From Streptomyces sp. NBC_00582 (GTDB lineage Bacteria; Actinomycetota; Actinomycetes; Streptomycetales; Streptomycetaceae), in contig NZ_CP107772.1 of assembly GCF_036345155.1 (NCBI RefSeq), positions 434,001-498,000 of the forward strand: a DNA stretch of 64,000 nt, read 5' to 3'. A program made the position numbers and the translations under genes. The notes under the pieces were generated by a model, which saw nothing but the letters and a program-made list of their open reading frames with translations, did no database searches and had not been told where the DNA came from. Numbering within the stretch: the first letter of the stretch is position 1; each line of letters opens with the position of its first letter. Of this stretch, positions 1 to 8,365 are shown in pieces.

Positions 1-119
1 TTCCGATCTTGAGGCAATCCGTGAAGAGCTCCCAGGCCCCTGGGTCGGCTGAAGTCGCGCCCGCCATCAGCATGGGCGTGTTTGCCATGGGGGCCGGACA
101 GACGATCATGCGGCGAGCG

Positions 120-365
120 CGACTGGGTGCGCGACAGCGAGCGCGGGATCGTAGAGGGTGCGCGCCGATTTTCTTGGCGGCGTCGTAGCCCCGGCTGTTG
201 CGGCCGACGGTGCGCCCTTGGCCGACTGGGAGTCCACGATCAGCGTCACCGGGTGCGGGCAGGGGCCTTTGCCGGTACGGATCTTCCGACGGAGCTGGTC
301 ACGGATGTAGGTGACGACTCCGGCCCGGTTCCACTGCCAGAAGCACCCGTAAACGGTCTCCCTAT
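120..365 (-). pseudogene. IS5-family transposase, central fragment
   Basis: The minus strand reads VYGCFWQWNRAG..VTYIRDQLRRKIRTGKG followed by VTLIVDSQSAKGAP, the segment around the first catalytic Asp of an IS5-family DDE transposase. The frame is lost straight after this point, where a further frame would give a GRNSRGYDAAKKIGA-like continuation. Both ends of the gene are missing. It probably belongs to the same decayed element as the fragment at 575-850, split by the recombinase piece between them. Confidence 0.6.
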
Positions 366-392
366 TAGTTACGTGGAATCACGCGCCGCAGG

Positions 393-569
393 ATGCGTTT
401 CGTGATCACGGATGACACCTGGGCCAAGCTGCTGTGGGCTGGCCTGAACGTCGAGCCGGGCGACCTGCCGACCACTGACGGCCGCACCTTCCCGGTCGAA
501 CTCATCCGCGCCATCACGCTGACCTGGTTGTTCGCCGGACAACGCAGCGACGAGATAGCCCGCCTGCGG
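393..569 (+). pseudogene. Tyrosine recombinase (integrase) fragment
   Basis: About 59 residues (MRFVITDDTWAKLLWAGLN ... TWLFAGQRSDEIARLR) resemble the start of the catalytic domain of large Tn554-type tyrosine recombinases, including the first catalytic Arg region (GQRSDEIARLR). The similarity stops at about 570, where minus-strand IS5 sequence begins. The box II and Tyr regions are absent, so it cannot be active. The family assignment is from memory of the motif, not a search. Confidence 0.45.
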
Positions 570-574
570 CGTTC

Positions 575-850
575 GGCGCTGCGGCGGGCGATCAGTGGTT
601 TCACCCCGAGGTCCCGGACCAGGCGGCGATACTTGTCGTGGTCGTATCCGCGGTCCGCGAGGACCACGTCCGGGCGGCGCCGGGGCCGGCCGCATTTGCC
701 CCGCACCGGCGGCACGGCCTGGAGCAGTGGGATCAGCTGGGTGACGTCGTTGCGGTGGCCGCCGGTCAGGGTGGCGGCGAGCGGGATACCGGTGGCGTCG
801 GTGATCAGACATCCGATGCGGTTAAGTGCGTGTTTCTGATCCCCAGTTCT
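575..850 (-). pseudogene. IS5-family transposase, middle fragment
   Basis: The minus strand encodes KHALNRIGCLITDATGIPLA, a histidine-rich linker (TGGHRNDVTQLIPLLQAV) and RPDVVLADRGYDHDKYRRLV ending in GVKPLIARR. This is the segment around the second catalytic Asp of an IS5-family transposase. Start and end are missing and the sequence stops in the recombinase fragment. Confidence 0.65.
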
Positions 851-875
851 GAGTGGCCTCGGGTCCTACGCTGGC

Positions 876-1178
876 GTGGTGTCCGAGGACGCCGGGCAGA
901 CCGGGGAGAGGATCTGCCGTGGCTGTGGGGAACGGCTGAGGCTGGAAGCCCGGCCCGGGGCCGTCTTCTGCTCGTCGGCCTGTCGGGCCAGGCAGTGGCG
1001 GGCTGCACAGCGGTTGCGCAGGCGCCTGGCGGCCGTCCAGGGCGGCGTTGGCGAGGCGGAGTGTCCGGAGTGCGGGGTGCGGTGGGTGGCAGAGGTCGAT
1101 CGCCGATCGGATGCCTTGTACTGCTCGCCGCGGTGTCGTGCGAGGGCCTGGCGCAAGAGGCGGTCGGCGTTCGCGTAG
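876..1178 (+). CDS. Small double zinc-ribbon protein
   Basis: A 100-residue basic protein starting at GTG. It carries two cysteine clusters: CRGCGERL ... FCSSACRARQWR (residues about 14-41) and CPECGVRW ... LYCSPRCRARAWRKRR (about 63-95). Each has the CxxC-x(n)-CxxxC form of a zinc-binding ribbon followed by an Arg-rich helix, so nucleic-acid binding is likely. No catalytic motif is visible. It lies between transposon remnants and the DUF6192 gene and is not obviously in an operon with either. Proteins of this kind occur beside mobile elements in Streptomyces, but no specific role is known to me. Confidence 0.6.
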   Translation: MVSEDAGQTGERICRGCGERLRLEARPGAVFCSSACRARQWRAAQRLRRRLAAVQGGVGEAECPECGVRWVAEVDRRSDALYCSPRCRARAWRKRRSAFA

Positions 1179-1351
1179 GCGTCACCGTGACGGCTTCGCG
1201 AACGCCGCACTGAAGATGTTCTGATTCTTCGTCAACTACCTTGCGGTAAGGCTTGTTTAGCCGGAATCCGTGAGTCCAGACTGGCGCCACTTCGCATGCC
1301 GGTGTCACCGTCGGCGTCAGCCGCCCCCGGCATGCAGGGGTGGTGATCGCC

Positions 1352-2336
1352 ATGCCCAGCACGATCGGGTCGGTCAGCCAGACCCGCTACGAGCAGATCG
1401 TCGCCGAACTGCGTGAAGTCGTCGAACAGCAGAGCCGGGGCTCGTTCACGATCGGTGACCGCGCCCTGGAGGTCGAGCCGGTCAGGTCCCGCGGGGTGTC
1501 CCGGACGCGGAATGGACGATCAAGCAGTCCCTGATGCGGCTGGCCGAGGACATCGGCCTGACGTTCAGCACGGTCAAGAACGCCCAGTGGGTCGCCTCAC
1601 GCTGGCCGAAAGACCAGCGTCAGACGGGTGTGTCGTTCACGATCCACCGCATTCTGGCGCGGATCGACGATGCCGAAGAGCGGTTCGCGGCGGTCAAGGC
1701 CCCACCCGAGGGCAGGCCGCGGTGGACAGCGGACGACGCGAAGCGGCGGGTCGGGTGGACGGTCGACAGCCCGGAGACCCCGCAGGAGAAGATCACCGCC
1801 ATTCACCACCTGGCCCAGGACGAGGAAGTGGCCGCAACGGTGACCACCGATTTCCTCAAGCGTCCGCAGGTCGCGGCGAAAGTCTCCACGGAGAACAAGG
1901 TCAGGGCGGTGGAGGAGTTCACGCGGGACGAGAAGGTCGCGGCGACCGCCGCGACCAGCCTGTTGCGCAGGCCGGACGTCGCGTTCAAGGCGATGGGCGA
2001 CGACACCGCCCGCTTCCAGGTCAACCATGCCCAGAACGAACGCAGCCGGCAGGCCCGCGAGGAGTTCGACCGCACCAGTCCCGTCGCTCCGGCGTGCGGC
2101 ACATCGAGCGGAGCATGGAGTTCCTGGACCTGGTCACGGCCCTCCACTCCTTCGTCGCGGCCGCCGGCCGGATCGTCCCCTCCTTGCGCAATCACGTCTT
2201 TGGCGACGCCGAGCGCGCGATCGTGCACGAGAACGTCGCCCGCTGCCGGGCGACGCTCGACTGGGTCGAGACGGCCGTGGACACGGGCAAGGTGGACGTG
2301 GACGACGAGCTGGCACGCCTGCTGAAGGACGAGTAG
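1352..2336 (+). pseudogene. DUF6192 (RacO-like) protein, frameshifted
   Basis: Three frames join to make one protein. 1352-1500 reads MPSTIGSVSQTRYEQIVAEL; 1534-2090 reads MRLAEDIGLTFSTVKNAQW to the DRTSP region; 2091-2336 reads RHIERSMEFLDLVTALHSF to LARLLKDE. The whole matches my memory of the Streptomyces DUF6192 family, which has a helix-turn-helix-like segment (LTFSTVKNAQWVASRWP) and a repetitive middle part (EEVAATVTTDFLKRPQVAAK). Two changes of frame, near 1500-1534 and near 2090, break it unless they are sequencing errors. The 2-bp gap to RacP suggests the two genes were one operon. Confidence 0.65.
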
Positions 2337-2338
2337 GC

Positions 2339-2758
2339 ATGCCCCGCGCCTCACCGCGGCGGGGCGATGCAGCCAGACGTCACGCGGACACCGTCCGGTT
2401 CGTGCTGTTCGAGGCCAGACCCGTCGGCCTTGAGTTCCGCCAGCTGGTGCGCGCCAGCGATCTGTCTCCCAGCCAGGTCCGTTCCGGACTCGCGGCGCTG
2501 AAGGACCAGGCCGCGGAGAAGGGCTGGCCCCCGCTGACCTGGACCAGGGAGGCCGGCTACCAGCTCGGGGCGGAGGGACCGGTGCTGGAGGCATACGAAC
2601 GGGCGGTCGTCAGGGAGAAGCTGACCGAGTTCCGCCGGTTCATCACCGGCACCGTCGCCCCGTACGCCGCCGCCCACCCCGGAGACAAATGGGTCAAGCA
2701 CATCGTCGCCCAGCTCAACTCCATCGAGTCCACCCTCGACCTCATCAGCAGCTCATGA
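2339..2758 (+). CDS. RacP-like small winged-helix protein
   Basis: 139 residues from ATG 2339, two bases after the DUF6192 stop. The N-terminal half (TVRFVLFEARPVGLEFRQLV ... LSPSQVRSGLAALKDQAA ... YQLG) has the helix spacing of a winged helix-turn-helix: the 'SPSQVRSGLAALK' stretch would be the recognition helix. The C-terminal half is helical (YERAVVREKLTEFRRFITGT ... IVAQLNSIESTLDLI). It resembles proteins named RacP in Streptomyces, usually next to a DUF6192 (RacO) gene. No function has been shown to my knowledge. Here the partner is broken, so the gene may be an orphan. Confidence 0.6.
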   Translation: MPRASPRRGDAARRHADTVRFVLFEARPVGLEFRQLVRASDLSPSQVRSGLAALKDQAAEKGWPPLTWTREAGYQLGAEGPVLEAYERAVVREKLTEFRRFITGTVAPYAAAHPGDKWVKHIVAQLNSIESTLDLISSS

Positions 2759-2810
2759 CCTGCGGCGGGACCGCCCTGCGGGCGGCCCGCCGCACTGAAG
2801 GCCAGCCGCC

Positions 2811-3656
2811 ATGCGCTCTCGCCGATACCCCTCGGACACAACGAACGCCGAATGGGCCCTGCTCGAAAGGCTGCTGCCCACCCCGGCCTGCGAGACCAGC
2901 AGGGGCGGCCGACCCGAGAAGCATCCCCGCCGCGAGATCGTCGACGCGATCCGATACATCGTCGACACGGGTTGAAAGTGGCGGGCCCTTCCTGCGGACT
3001 TCCCGCCCTGGCGCACGGTTTGGGGGTTCATGGCCCGGTGGGCGGCTGCTGGGATCATCGGCCAGCTCCGTGACCATCTCGCCGGCCGGATCCGCCAGGA
3101 CATGGGCAAAGGACCCCGGGCGGTGGCCACCGTGATCGACTCCCAGAGCGTCAAGGCCGCCGAAACGGTCTCGAAGGCCACCCGTGGCTACGACGCGGGC
3201 AAGAAAATCAACGGCCGCAAGCGCCACCTGGTCGTGGACACCCGCGGCCTGCCCCTCATGGTCATGGTTACCCCTGCCGACCTGCACGACGCCGCCGCGG
3301 CGAAGGAAGTCCTGTTCCGCCTGCGCCTGATGCACCCCGAGATCACGATCGTATGGGCCGACTCCGCCTACGCCGGGAAGCTCGTCGACTGGGCGAAACA
3401 GCACCTCAACCTCACGATCAAGCCGGTCAGCCGTCCCAAGGACGCCTCCGGCTTCATCGTGCTGCCCCGCCGCTGGGTCGTCGAACGCAGCCTCGCGTGG
3501 ATGATGCACGCCCGCCGCCATGCGAGGGACTACGAACGGCTCGTACAGCACTCCGAGACGCTGATCACCTGGGCCGCCATCACCCTCATGACCCGACGCC
3601 TCGCCCGGAAGGGAGCCACCCCCAGCTGGCCAAGGAAGCCGACACTGGCCGGCTGA
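2811..3656 (+). pseudogene. IS5-family transposase with one nonsense codon
   Basis: The frame from ATG 2811 gives SDTTNAEWALLERLLPTP, RRGGRPEKHPRREIVDAIRY-type sequence, then a TGA at 2973-2975 in IVDTG*KWRALPADFPPWRT. After it the same frame runs on unbroken through TVIDSQSVKAAETVSKATRG, NGRKRHLVVDTRGLPLMV, IVWADSAYAGKLVDW and VVERSLAWMMHARRHARDYE, so the DDE residues are all present. Related transposases usually carry Cys (TGC) at the stop position, so a single C-to-A change explains the break. Otherwise this is the best preserved IS5 transposase in the window. Confidence 0.85.
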
Positions 3657-3782
3657 TGCTGCCAGGCGCCTGATCAGCCGGGCAACCGCCTCAAGGCCAC
3701 GTCCCTACATCGAAATCTGTCGTCACAGCAGAGGCCGTGAGCAGGTCCCTTATGATCATTGCGGACGGAACGCTCACTCGCA

Positions 3783-4475
3783 GTGAGTGATGATCCCATC
3801 GGCTTGGGGCCTGCCATGATCAAAGAGTTGCTTCAGGATCTCATGTCGACCGCGTTCGGTGGCTGCAATCCGAACGACGGATGCGCTGATGCCGAAGTCA
3901 CGGCTGTCGGGGATCGCTTGGGGATCAGCCTGCCGGACGCATTGCGTGACTATTACGCTGCCGCAGGCCGGCACCTGGAGCTGATGGGCATGAGCGGCCG
4001 CGAGCACACCCTCCGGGTGACGGCTCCCGAGCACCTGGGTGTCGAGGACGGACATCTGGTCTTCTGCGGGGAGAACCGATGGCCCGCCCAGTGGAGCGTG
4101 CGCCCGGATGATGCCGGCTGGCCCGACCCCAGGGTCTATGGCCGAAGCGAGCCGGGCGGGAAGTGGTACAGCGAATCCCGGAGACTGTCGTCCTTCCTGA
4201 TCAATGTCGCTGGCAGGCAGGCCGTGAGGTCGCTGCCGCACCAGGCCACCTGCCGGATCCGTGAGCAGCAACTGGGGGTCGTCGAGTCACTGCTCAGCTA
4301 CGTTGGGTCTCGCGAGATGCAAAGGGGCGGTCACTGGCTGAGCTTCGTCGACCCATCGCGACGCATTCTGGCCAGTTACTCCTACAACACCGACTCCTTG
4401 CGCGTCGCGGCCGTGGACCACACCGCACTCGAATCCCTGCACGAGCGTTCAGGTCTGCCACTCGAAGCGGCATGA
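3783..4475 (+). CDS. SMI1/KNR4 (SUKH)-like protein
   Basis: About 230 residues. The early part (AEVTAVGDRLGISLPDALRDYYAAAGRHLELM) matches the opening of SUKH proteins: helix, 'LP..L..YY..AG', then strands around HLVFCGENRWPAQWSVRPDD. SUKH domains often act as immunity proteins against nuclease toxins in polymorphic toxin systems. No toxin gene lies nearby, only transposase relics, so it is an orphan here. Three starts are possible: TTG 3759, GTG 3783 and ATG 3816. GTG 3783 has a loose purine stretch (GGACGGAA) upstream, and ATG 3816 would trim eleven residues without touching the domain. Confidence 0.6.
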   Translation: MSDDPIGLGPAMIKELLQDLMSTAFGGCNPNDGCADAEVTAVGDRLGISLPDALRDYYAAAGRHLELMGMSGREHTLRVTAPEHLGVEDGHLVFCGENRWPAQWSVRPDDAGWPDPRVYGRSEPGGKWYSESRRLSSFLINVAGRQAVRSLPHQATCRIREQQLGVVESLLSYVGSREMQRGGHWLSFVDPSRRILASYSYNTDSLRVAAVDHTALESLHERSGLPLEAA

Positions 4476-4541
4476 AGCCGGGAATCGGCTACACACACTG
4501 ACCGAGTCTGCCGCCTGATGATGTCCGCCCGGAAACGTTCG

Positions 4542-4560
4542 CGGAAGCGTCACGCTTCCG
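4542..4560 (+). terminator. Hairpin after the SUKH-like gene
   Basis: CGGAAGCG-TCA-CGCTTCCG is a perfect 8-bp stem with a 3-nt loop, 67 bp after the stop of the SUKH-like gene. There is no T-run, as is common for Streptomyces terminators. Confidence 0.4.
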
Positions 4561-4584
4561 TGGCGCCTTCTACGTGCGAGCGGC

Positions 4585-4803
4585 GAACTGCTCGATCCCT
4601 CCGAGACTGGCCGAAAGCAAGCCATCGACACGATCTACCAACGTGCCGTCGACCGCCGGGAAGTCAAGGCGGAGCACCTCACCGAACGCATCAAGACCCT
4701 GCCCTTCGACCTGCTTCGCCACGAGTTCCTGACGACCTTCGCCGCCGCACCCGACCACGTTCTCGAAGAGATCGTCGACACGCTCTTCCTCCCCCTTCTG
4801 GTC
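4585..4803 (+). pseudogene. TetR-family regulator, C-terminal fragment
   Basis: One frame reads ELLDPSETGRKQAIDTIYQR, AVDRREVKAEHLTERIKTLP, FDLLRHEFLTTFAAAPDHVL, EEIVDTLFLPLL. This is the pattern of a TetR ligand-binding C-terminus, where the last helix carries 'VDTLFLPLL'. The DNA-binding domain is missing and the frame runs straight into unrelated sequence with no stop. Confidence 0.45.
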
Positions 4804-4805
4804 CA

Positions 4806-5050
4806 CTGCGTGTCGCGCGGCTTGGGTGTGCCGTGGGGGCGGCCGCCGGCGTACGCCGTTCGGGCAGGGGTACACGGCGTGGACATCGCAGAGCCAGAAG
4901 TCCAGGACACGAAAGCCGGAGACGACGCGCAGGTCACCGGTCTTGGCGTTCACGTAGGCGGGCAGGCTGTCACTGCGGGTCCAGTGGGTGACGTTGCGGC
5001 GCGCGTAGTCGGCCCGGTCGGTGTGCCAGGCGGGAGTGATCCGGCTTTAC
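4806..5050 (-). other. Unidentified coding remnant
   Basis: The minus strand has an open, protein-like frame, TPAWHTDRADYARRNVTHW, TRSDSLPAYVNAKTGDLRVV, SGFRVLDFWLCDVHAVYPCP, with no clear start or stop. I do not recognise the family. The flanks are a TetR fragment and an IS3 element, so it is probably a leftover of a gene destroyed by insertions. Confidence 0.25.
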
Positions 5051-5247
5051 CGAGGCAGGCGGTGTCGGTGGTCCCTCCTCGGTCGGGCAGGCGCAAGCCC
5101 TACCGCGGGCATTGTCGCGGGGCCAGGCTCGCCGCAGGCGACCGCGGAGCGGCTTGGCCTGGCGGCCCGGCGGCGCGCGTGGTGCCCTCCGGAGGCCTGT
5201 CCGTGGTCGCCTACACCCGGGCCTTGACCCCGAATCTTGGACACGGG

Positions 5248-6147
5248 CTATGCGGCTGGTATCAGCGTAGTTGGTGCTGTTCGGGATGCGGTTTCGTAGG
5301 CGATCGGGCTGCGGTGTCCGAGGCTGGAATGACGGCGTCGGGTGTTGTAGCGGTGCAGCCAGCGGAACGCGTCGAGGTGGGCCTCGCGCTCGCTGGACCA
5401 GGTCTTGCGGCCCTGGAGCGTCTCGCGTTTGAACGTCGCGTTGAAGGACTCGGCGAGTGCGTTGTCCGCGCTGGAGCCGATCGCGCTCATGGACTGGCGA
5501 ATGCCGGCCTGGCGGCAGGCGTCTGCGAAGGCCCGGCTGGTGTATTGGGCTCCGTGGTCGGTGTGCATGACCGCCCCGGCGAGGCTGCCGCGGGTCCGCT
5601 CGGCGGCGGCCAGGGCGTCGATGACGAGACCGGTTCGCATGTGATCCGCGATGGCCCATCCGGCCAGGCGACGTGAGGCGAGGTCGATGACGGTGGCCAG
5701 GTAGAGGAACTTCCCGCCGTCCACGGGGAGGTAGGTGATGTCGCCGACGTACTTGGTGTTCGGCTCACTGGCGGTGAAGTCGCGGCCGATCAGGTCCGGT
5801 GCCTTCGCCGCAGCCGGGTCCGTGATCGTGGTGCGGTGCCGGCGTCGCAGCCGCACTCCCGCCAGGTTGATGCTCCGCATCACGCGCGCAATGCGCTTGT
5901 GGTTGACCCGCTCGCCGTCCCCGCGGAGTTCGGCGGTGATCCTTGGGACACCGTAGGTGCCGTCCGACTCGCGGTGCACGGCTCGTATCCGTGCGGCCAG
6001 GCGGGCGTCGGCTGCCTGTCGGGCCGCGCGGACCTCGGCGGTCCGGCGCCAGTAGTAGAAGCTGGAGCGGGCGATGCCCAGGATGGTGCACAGCCGCTTC
6101 ACGCCGTAACGGCGCTGGTGGTCGGCGACGAACTGGAAGCGGTTCAC
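5248..6147 (-). CDS. IS3-family transposase OrfB (DDE integrase)
   Basis: 299 residues. An N-terminal HTH_21-like segment (GVKRLCTILGIARSSFYYWR ... YGVPRITAELRGDGERVNHKRIARVMR) precedes an rve integrase core. The catalytic triad is visible: Asp in TKYVGDITYLPVDG, Asp in AVMHTDHGAQYTS and Glu in SADNALAESFNATFKRE, with the usual 35-residue spacing from the second Asp to the Glu. The C-terminus has the typical RYNTRRRHSSLGHRSPIAYE. ATG 6147 overlaps the orfA stop by four bases. In IS3 elements the active enzyme is an OrfAB fusion made by -1 frameshifting near the end of orfA. The length is normal, and this copy may be functional. Confidence 0.9.
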   Translation of the reverse strand: MNRFQFVADHQRRYGVKRLCTILGIARSSFYYWRRTAEVRAARQAADARLAARIRAVHRESDGTYGVPRITAELRGDGERVNHKRIARVMRSINLAGVRLRRRHRTTITDPAAAKAPDLIGRDFTASEPNTKYVGDITYLPVDGGKFLYLATVIDLASRRLAGWAIADHMRTGLVIDALAAAERTRGSLAGAVMHTDHGAQYTSRAFADACRQAGIRQSMSAIGSSADNALAESFNATFKRETLQGRKTWSSEREAHLDAFRWLHRYNTRRRHSSLGHRSPIAYETASRTAPTTLIPAA

Positions 6148-6449
6148 CAGCGCGTCTCCCCGGCGAAATACTTCGCCGCCTTCCGCAGGATCTCGCGCTC
6201 CTCCTCCAGCTCACGGACCTTCTTCCGCAGAGCGGCGTTCTCCGCCTCCAGCGGCGTGGGCGGCTCGGCGGGCGCCTCCGCCCGCCGCCCCCGCGGCCGG
6301 CTCGCTCCAGCCGCCCGGACCCAGTTCCGCAGGGTCTCAGGGTTGATCCCCAGATCAGCAGCGACCTGCCTGATCGTCGCCTCGGGCCGCGACTGGTACA
6401 GCGCGACCGCATCCGCCTTGAACTCCGGCGGATAGTTCTTCATGACCAC
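6144..6449 (-). CDS. IS3-family transposase OrfA
   Basis: 101 residues with a helix-turn-helix near the N-terminus ([36 protein letters not shown], about residues 9-45). A leucine-zipper-like coil follows ([29 protein letters not shown], about 67-95) and would mediate multimerisation. OrfA binds the terminal repeats and represses the fused transposase. Its stop overlaps the orfB start, the usual arrangement for programmed frameshifting. Confidence 0.9.
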   Translation of the reverse strand: MVMKNYPPEFKADAVALYQSRPEATIRQVAADLGINPETLRNWVRAAGASRPRGRRAEAPAEPPTPLEAENAALRKKVRELEEEREILRKAAKYFAGETRW

Positions 6450-6509
6450 GAGATGTCCGTTCTCAGATCCTCAGGATCCAGTGTCTCGTGTGTCCAAGAT
6501 CAGGGGTCA

Positions 6510-6916
6510 AGGCCCCCCACCCCGGCGACACGATCCTGGTGCACACCCTCGACCGGCTCGGCCGAAACCCGCGCGAAGTCCTCAACCTGGTGCACGGCCT
6601 GAACGACAAGCACATCGGCGTACGCTCGCCGGCCGACCCGCTGCCGATCAACACCGCCGATGAGGGCATGGGCCGCATCGCCTTCCTTCTGCCGGCCCTG
6701 TTCGCCAAGATGGAACGCACCTTCACCGCCGAACGCGCCACCCACGCCCGCGCCGTCGCCGAAACCGCGGGCCGCCGCATCGGCCGCCCCGTAGCCACTC
6801 CTTTCGACATGATCGAGTACGCGCGCCCGCTCAAGGACCAAGGCAGCAGCAATGGGGAGATCAGCAGCAAGACCGGTATCTCGAAGACCTCCGTGCACCG
6901 CTACCTCCAGGGGTAG
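6510..6916 (+). pseudogene. Serine recombinase, N-terminally truncated by IS3
   Basis: The frame emerging from the IS3 right end reads [60 protein letters not shown] and [20 protein letters not shown]. These are the 'LDRLGR' strand and the long E helix of a resolvase/invertase. It ends with an HTH domain ([23 protein letters not shown]). The catalytic Ser near the N-terminus (YxRVS motif) is missing, so it cannot recombine DNA. It may have come from a Tn3-type element or a plasmid resolution system. Confidence 0.75.
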
Positions 6917-6939
6917 CCACATCGCAGGTGCGGAAGTGG

Positions 6940-7599
6940 TCAATGCCGGACGGCGCCTCCAGCGGAGGTCGGTGAGCCTCGACGGCCTGCTCTGGCGGTT
7001 GTCGCGGTGCGCAGCCTCGGGGCCAGAGCTGTGCGCAGTGCCGGGGCAAGGATGTGGCGGGTCTCGGACGGGGTGAGAGCGGCGGGGGTAGGCAAGGGGT
7101 TGAGGTAGCGGGTGTAGATGAGGCCGCCGAGGATCGTCACCGCGGCTGTGGCGCGGGCGGTCGCGTCCCGGCCACCGAGAAATTCAACAAGCCGGGTCAG
7201 CAGCTCGTGTTCCAGGTATTCGCGGATGACTTCGGCGGCCTCGTCGCCCTCGGTGGTGAGCTGCTGGAAGTCGGCGTCCTCCCACAGATCCGTGACCGCG
7301 TCGATCAGGCGGTCGGGGAGGGTGGCCGGGTCGCCGCCGAGGACGTCGTCCACCGCCAGTGCGTTGGCGCACTGGACCTGCATCACCTCTGCGAACAGGC
7401 CCTTCTTCGAGCCGAAGTGGTAGGCGATCAGCGCCGGATCGACCCCGGCCGCCGCGGCCACCGCACGCACGGTGGTGCGCCGATACCCGTGCTCCAGGAA
7501 CAACCCGCGGGCCGCCGAGACGATCACCTGGCGGGTCGGCGGGTTGCCGCGCGGGCGGCCTCGGGTGCGGGCGGGTGCGAGGGCGGGGTTATTCATCAA
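6940..7599 (-). CDS. TetR-family repressor
   Basis: 219 residues. The DNA-binding domain is at about 15-65: TRQVIVSAARGLFLEHGYRR, TTVRAVAAAAGVDPALIAYH, FGSKKGLFAEVM. The C-terminal domain (DLWEDADFQQLTTEGDEAAEVIREYLEHELL) is of the TetR_C_17-like type found in many actinobacterial regulators. It is divergent from the gene at 7673, with 73 bp between, and a TGTGCT-N8-AGCACA dyad lies in that gap. By the usual TetR logic it would repress itself and the oxidoreductase/dehalogenase genes. The inducer is unknown. ATG 7599 or the next ATG three bases later could be the start. Confidence 0.85.
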   Translation of the reverse strand: MMNNPALAPARTRGRPRGNPPTRQVIVSAARGLFLEHGYRRTTVRAVAAAAGVDPALIAYHFGSKKGLFAEVMQVQCANALAVDDVLGGDPATLPDRLIDAVTDLWEDADFQQLTTEGDEAAEVIREYLEHELLTRLVEFLGGRDATARATAAVTILGGLIYTRYLNPLPTPAALTPSETRHILAPALRTALAPRLRTATTARAGRRGSPTSAGGAVRH

Positions 7600-7608
7600 C
7601 GTTGAGCC

Positions 7609-7628
7609 TGTGCTTCGTGATCAGCACA
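7609..7628. promoter_or_regulatory. Putative TetR operator
   Basis: TGTGCT-TCGTGATC-AGCACA: perfect 6-bp arms with an 8-bp spacer, in the 73-bp gap between divergent TetR (7599) and oxidoreductase (7673) genes. Size and position fit a TetR dimer site controlling both directions. Confidence 0.5.
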
Positions 7629-7672
7629 GTCAAGGGCGTTCCGGGAAACACACGAAGGGATGACCCGACACC

Positions 7673-8365
7673 ATGCGTATCGCAGTCTTCGGCGCCAATG
7701 GACCGACCGGCCGCCACCTCACCGAGCAGGCCCTCGCCGCCGGCCACCAGGTCGTCGCCGTGACCCGCCGCCCCGGCTCCTTGCCTGCGCGGCCCGGCCT
7801 CACCGTGGCCGTCGCCGACGCCACCGACCCGGTGGCCGTCGATGCCGCGCTCGGCGGGACGGACGCCGTTCTCTCCGCGCTGGGCGCACGCTTCAGCAAG
7901 GAGACCATCACCACGTACTCGGCGAGCGCCACGGCCGTCACCGGGGCCATGGCCCGCCACGGCATCAAGCGACTTCTCGCCGTCAGCTCCAGCGTCGCCG
8001 ACCCGAACTGGCGTCCCACCGGCGCGCACTTCTTCAACCATGTGCTCGACCCGCTGGTGAACCGGCGCCTGGGCCGCACTCTTCACGAGGACATGCGCCG
8101 CATGGAGGACGTGATCCGTCGAACGAGCCTCGACTGGACCCTCGTGCGACCCTCGGGCCTGTTCGAGTACCCCGTCGTCACGGAGTACCACACCGCCGAG
8201 ACCAGCGCCGACGGCGTCTTCACCGCCCGCGCCGACCTCGCCGCGAGCATGCTGCGCGAGCTGGAGGAACGGCGGTACGTCCGGACAGCCATGGGCGTCA
8301 TCACCACGGCCGTGAAGCCGAATATCGCCAAGCTGATCTGGAATGAGGGCGTGAAGAAGAAGTGA
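7673..8365 (+). CDS. NAD(P)H-binding oxidoreductase (atypical SDR)
   Basis: 230 residues. The N-terminus MRIAVFGANGPTGRHLTEQA is the GxxGxxG dinucleotide-binding loop of atypical short-chain dehydrogenases of the NmrA / biliverdin-reductase-B type. It is followed by VVAVTRRPGSLP, the NADPH-selecting strand with Arg-Arg, and AVSSSVADPNWRPTG around the catalytic region. The length matches the family. It is first in a three-gene run: the next gene starts inside its stop codon (GTGA). The substrate cannot be read from sequence; quinones, flavins or small carbonyls are typical of relatives. It is probably controlled by the adjacent TetR. Confidence 0.75.
   Translation: MRIAVFGANGPTGRHLTEQALAAGHQVVAVTRRPGSLPARPGLTVAVADATDPVAVDAALGGTDAVLSALGARFSKETITTYSASATAVTGAMARHGIKRLLAVSSSVADPNWRPTGAHFFNHVLDPLVNRRLGRTLHEDMRRMEDVIRRTSLDWTLVRPSGLFEYPVVTEYHTAETSADGVFTARADLAASMLRELEERRYVRTAMGVITTAVKPNIAKLIWNEGVKKK

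Larger units (their letters stand above)
5225..6509 (-). mobile_element. Complete IS3-family insertion sequence
   Basis: A 1285-bp element bounded by imperfect inverted repeats: TGACCCCGAATCTTGGACAC at 5225-5244, and the complement of TGACCCCTGATCTTGGACAC at 6490-6509 (18/20 identical, canonical TG...CA ends). The dyad continues six more bases on both sides (GGGCCT/AGGCCC), after which CCC occurs on both flanks and may be a 3-bp target duplication. It contains overlapping orfA and orfB on the minus strand, both open. It truncates the serine recombinase at 6510. It is the only element in the window that looks intact. Confidence 0.85.

Noticed and set aside
2973..2975. In-frame TGA in the IS5 transposase as a selenocysteine codon (Cys position)
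   Set aside because: No SECIS-like hairpin was looked for with success, the family does not use selenocysteine, and a single C-to-A mutation in decaying mobile DNA explains it.
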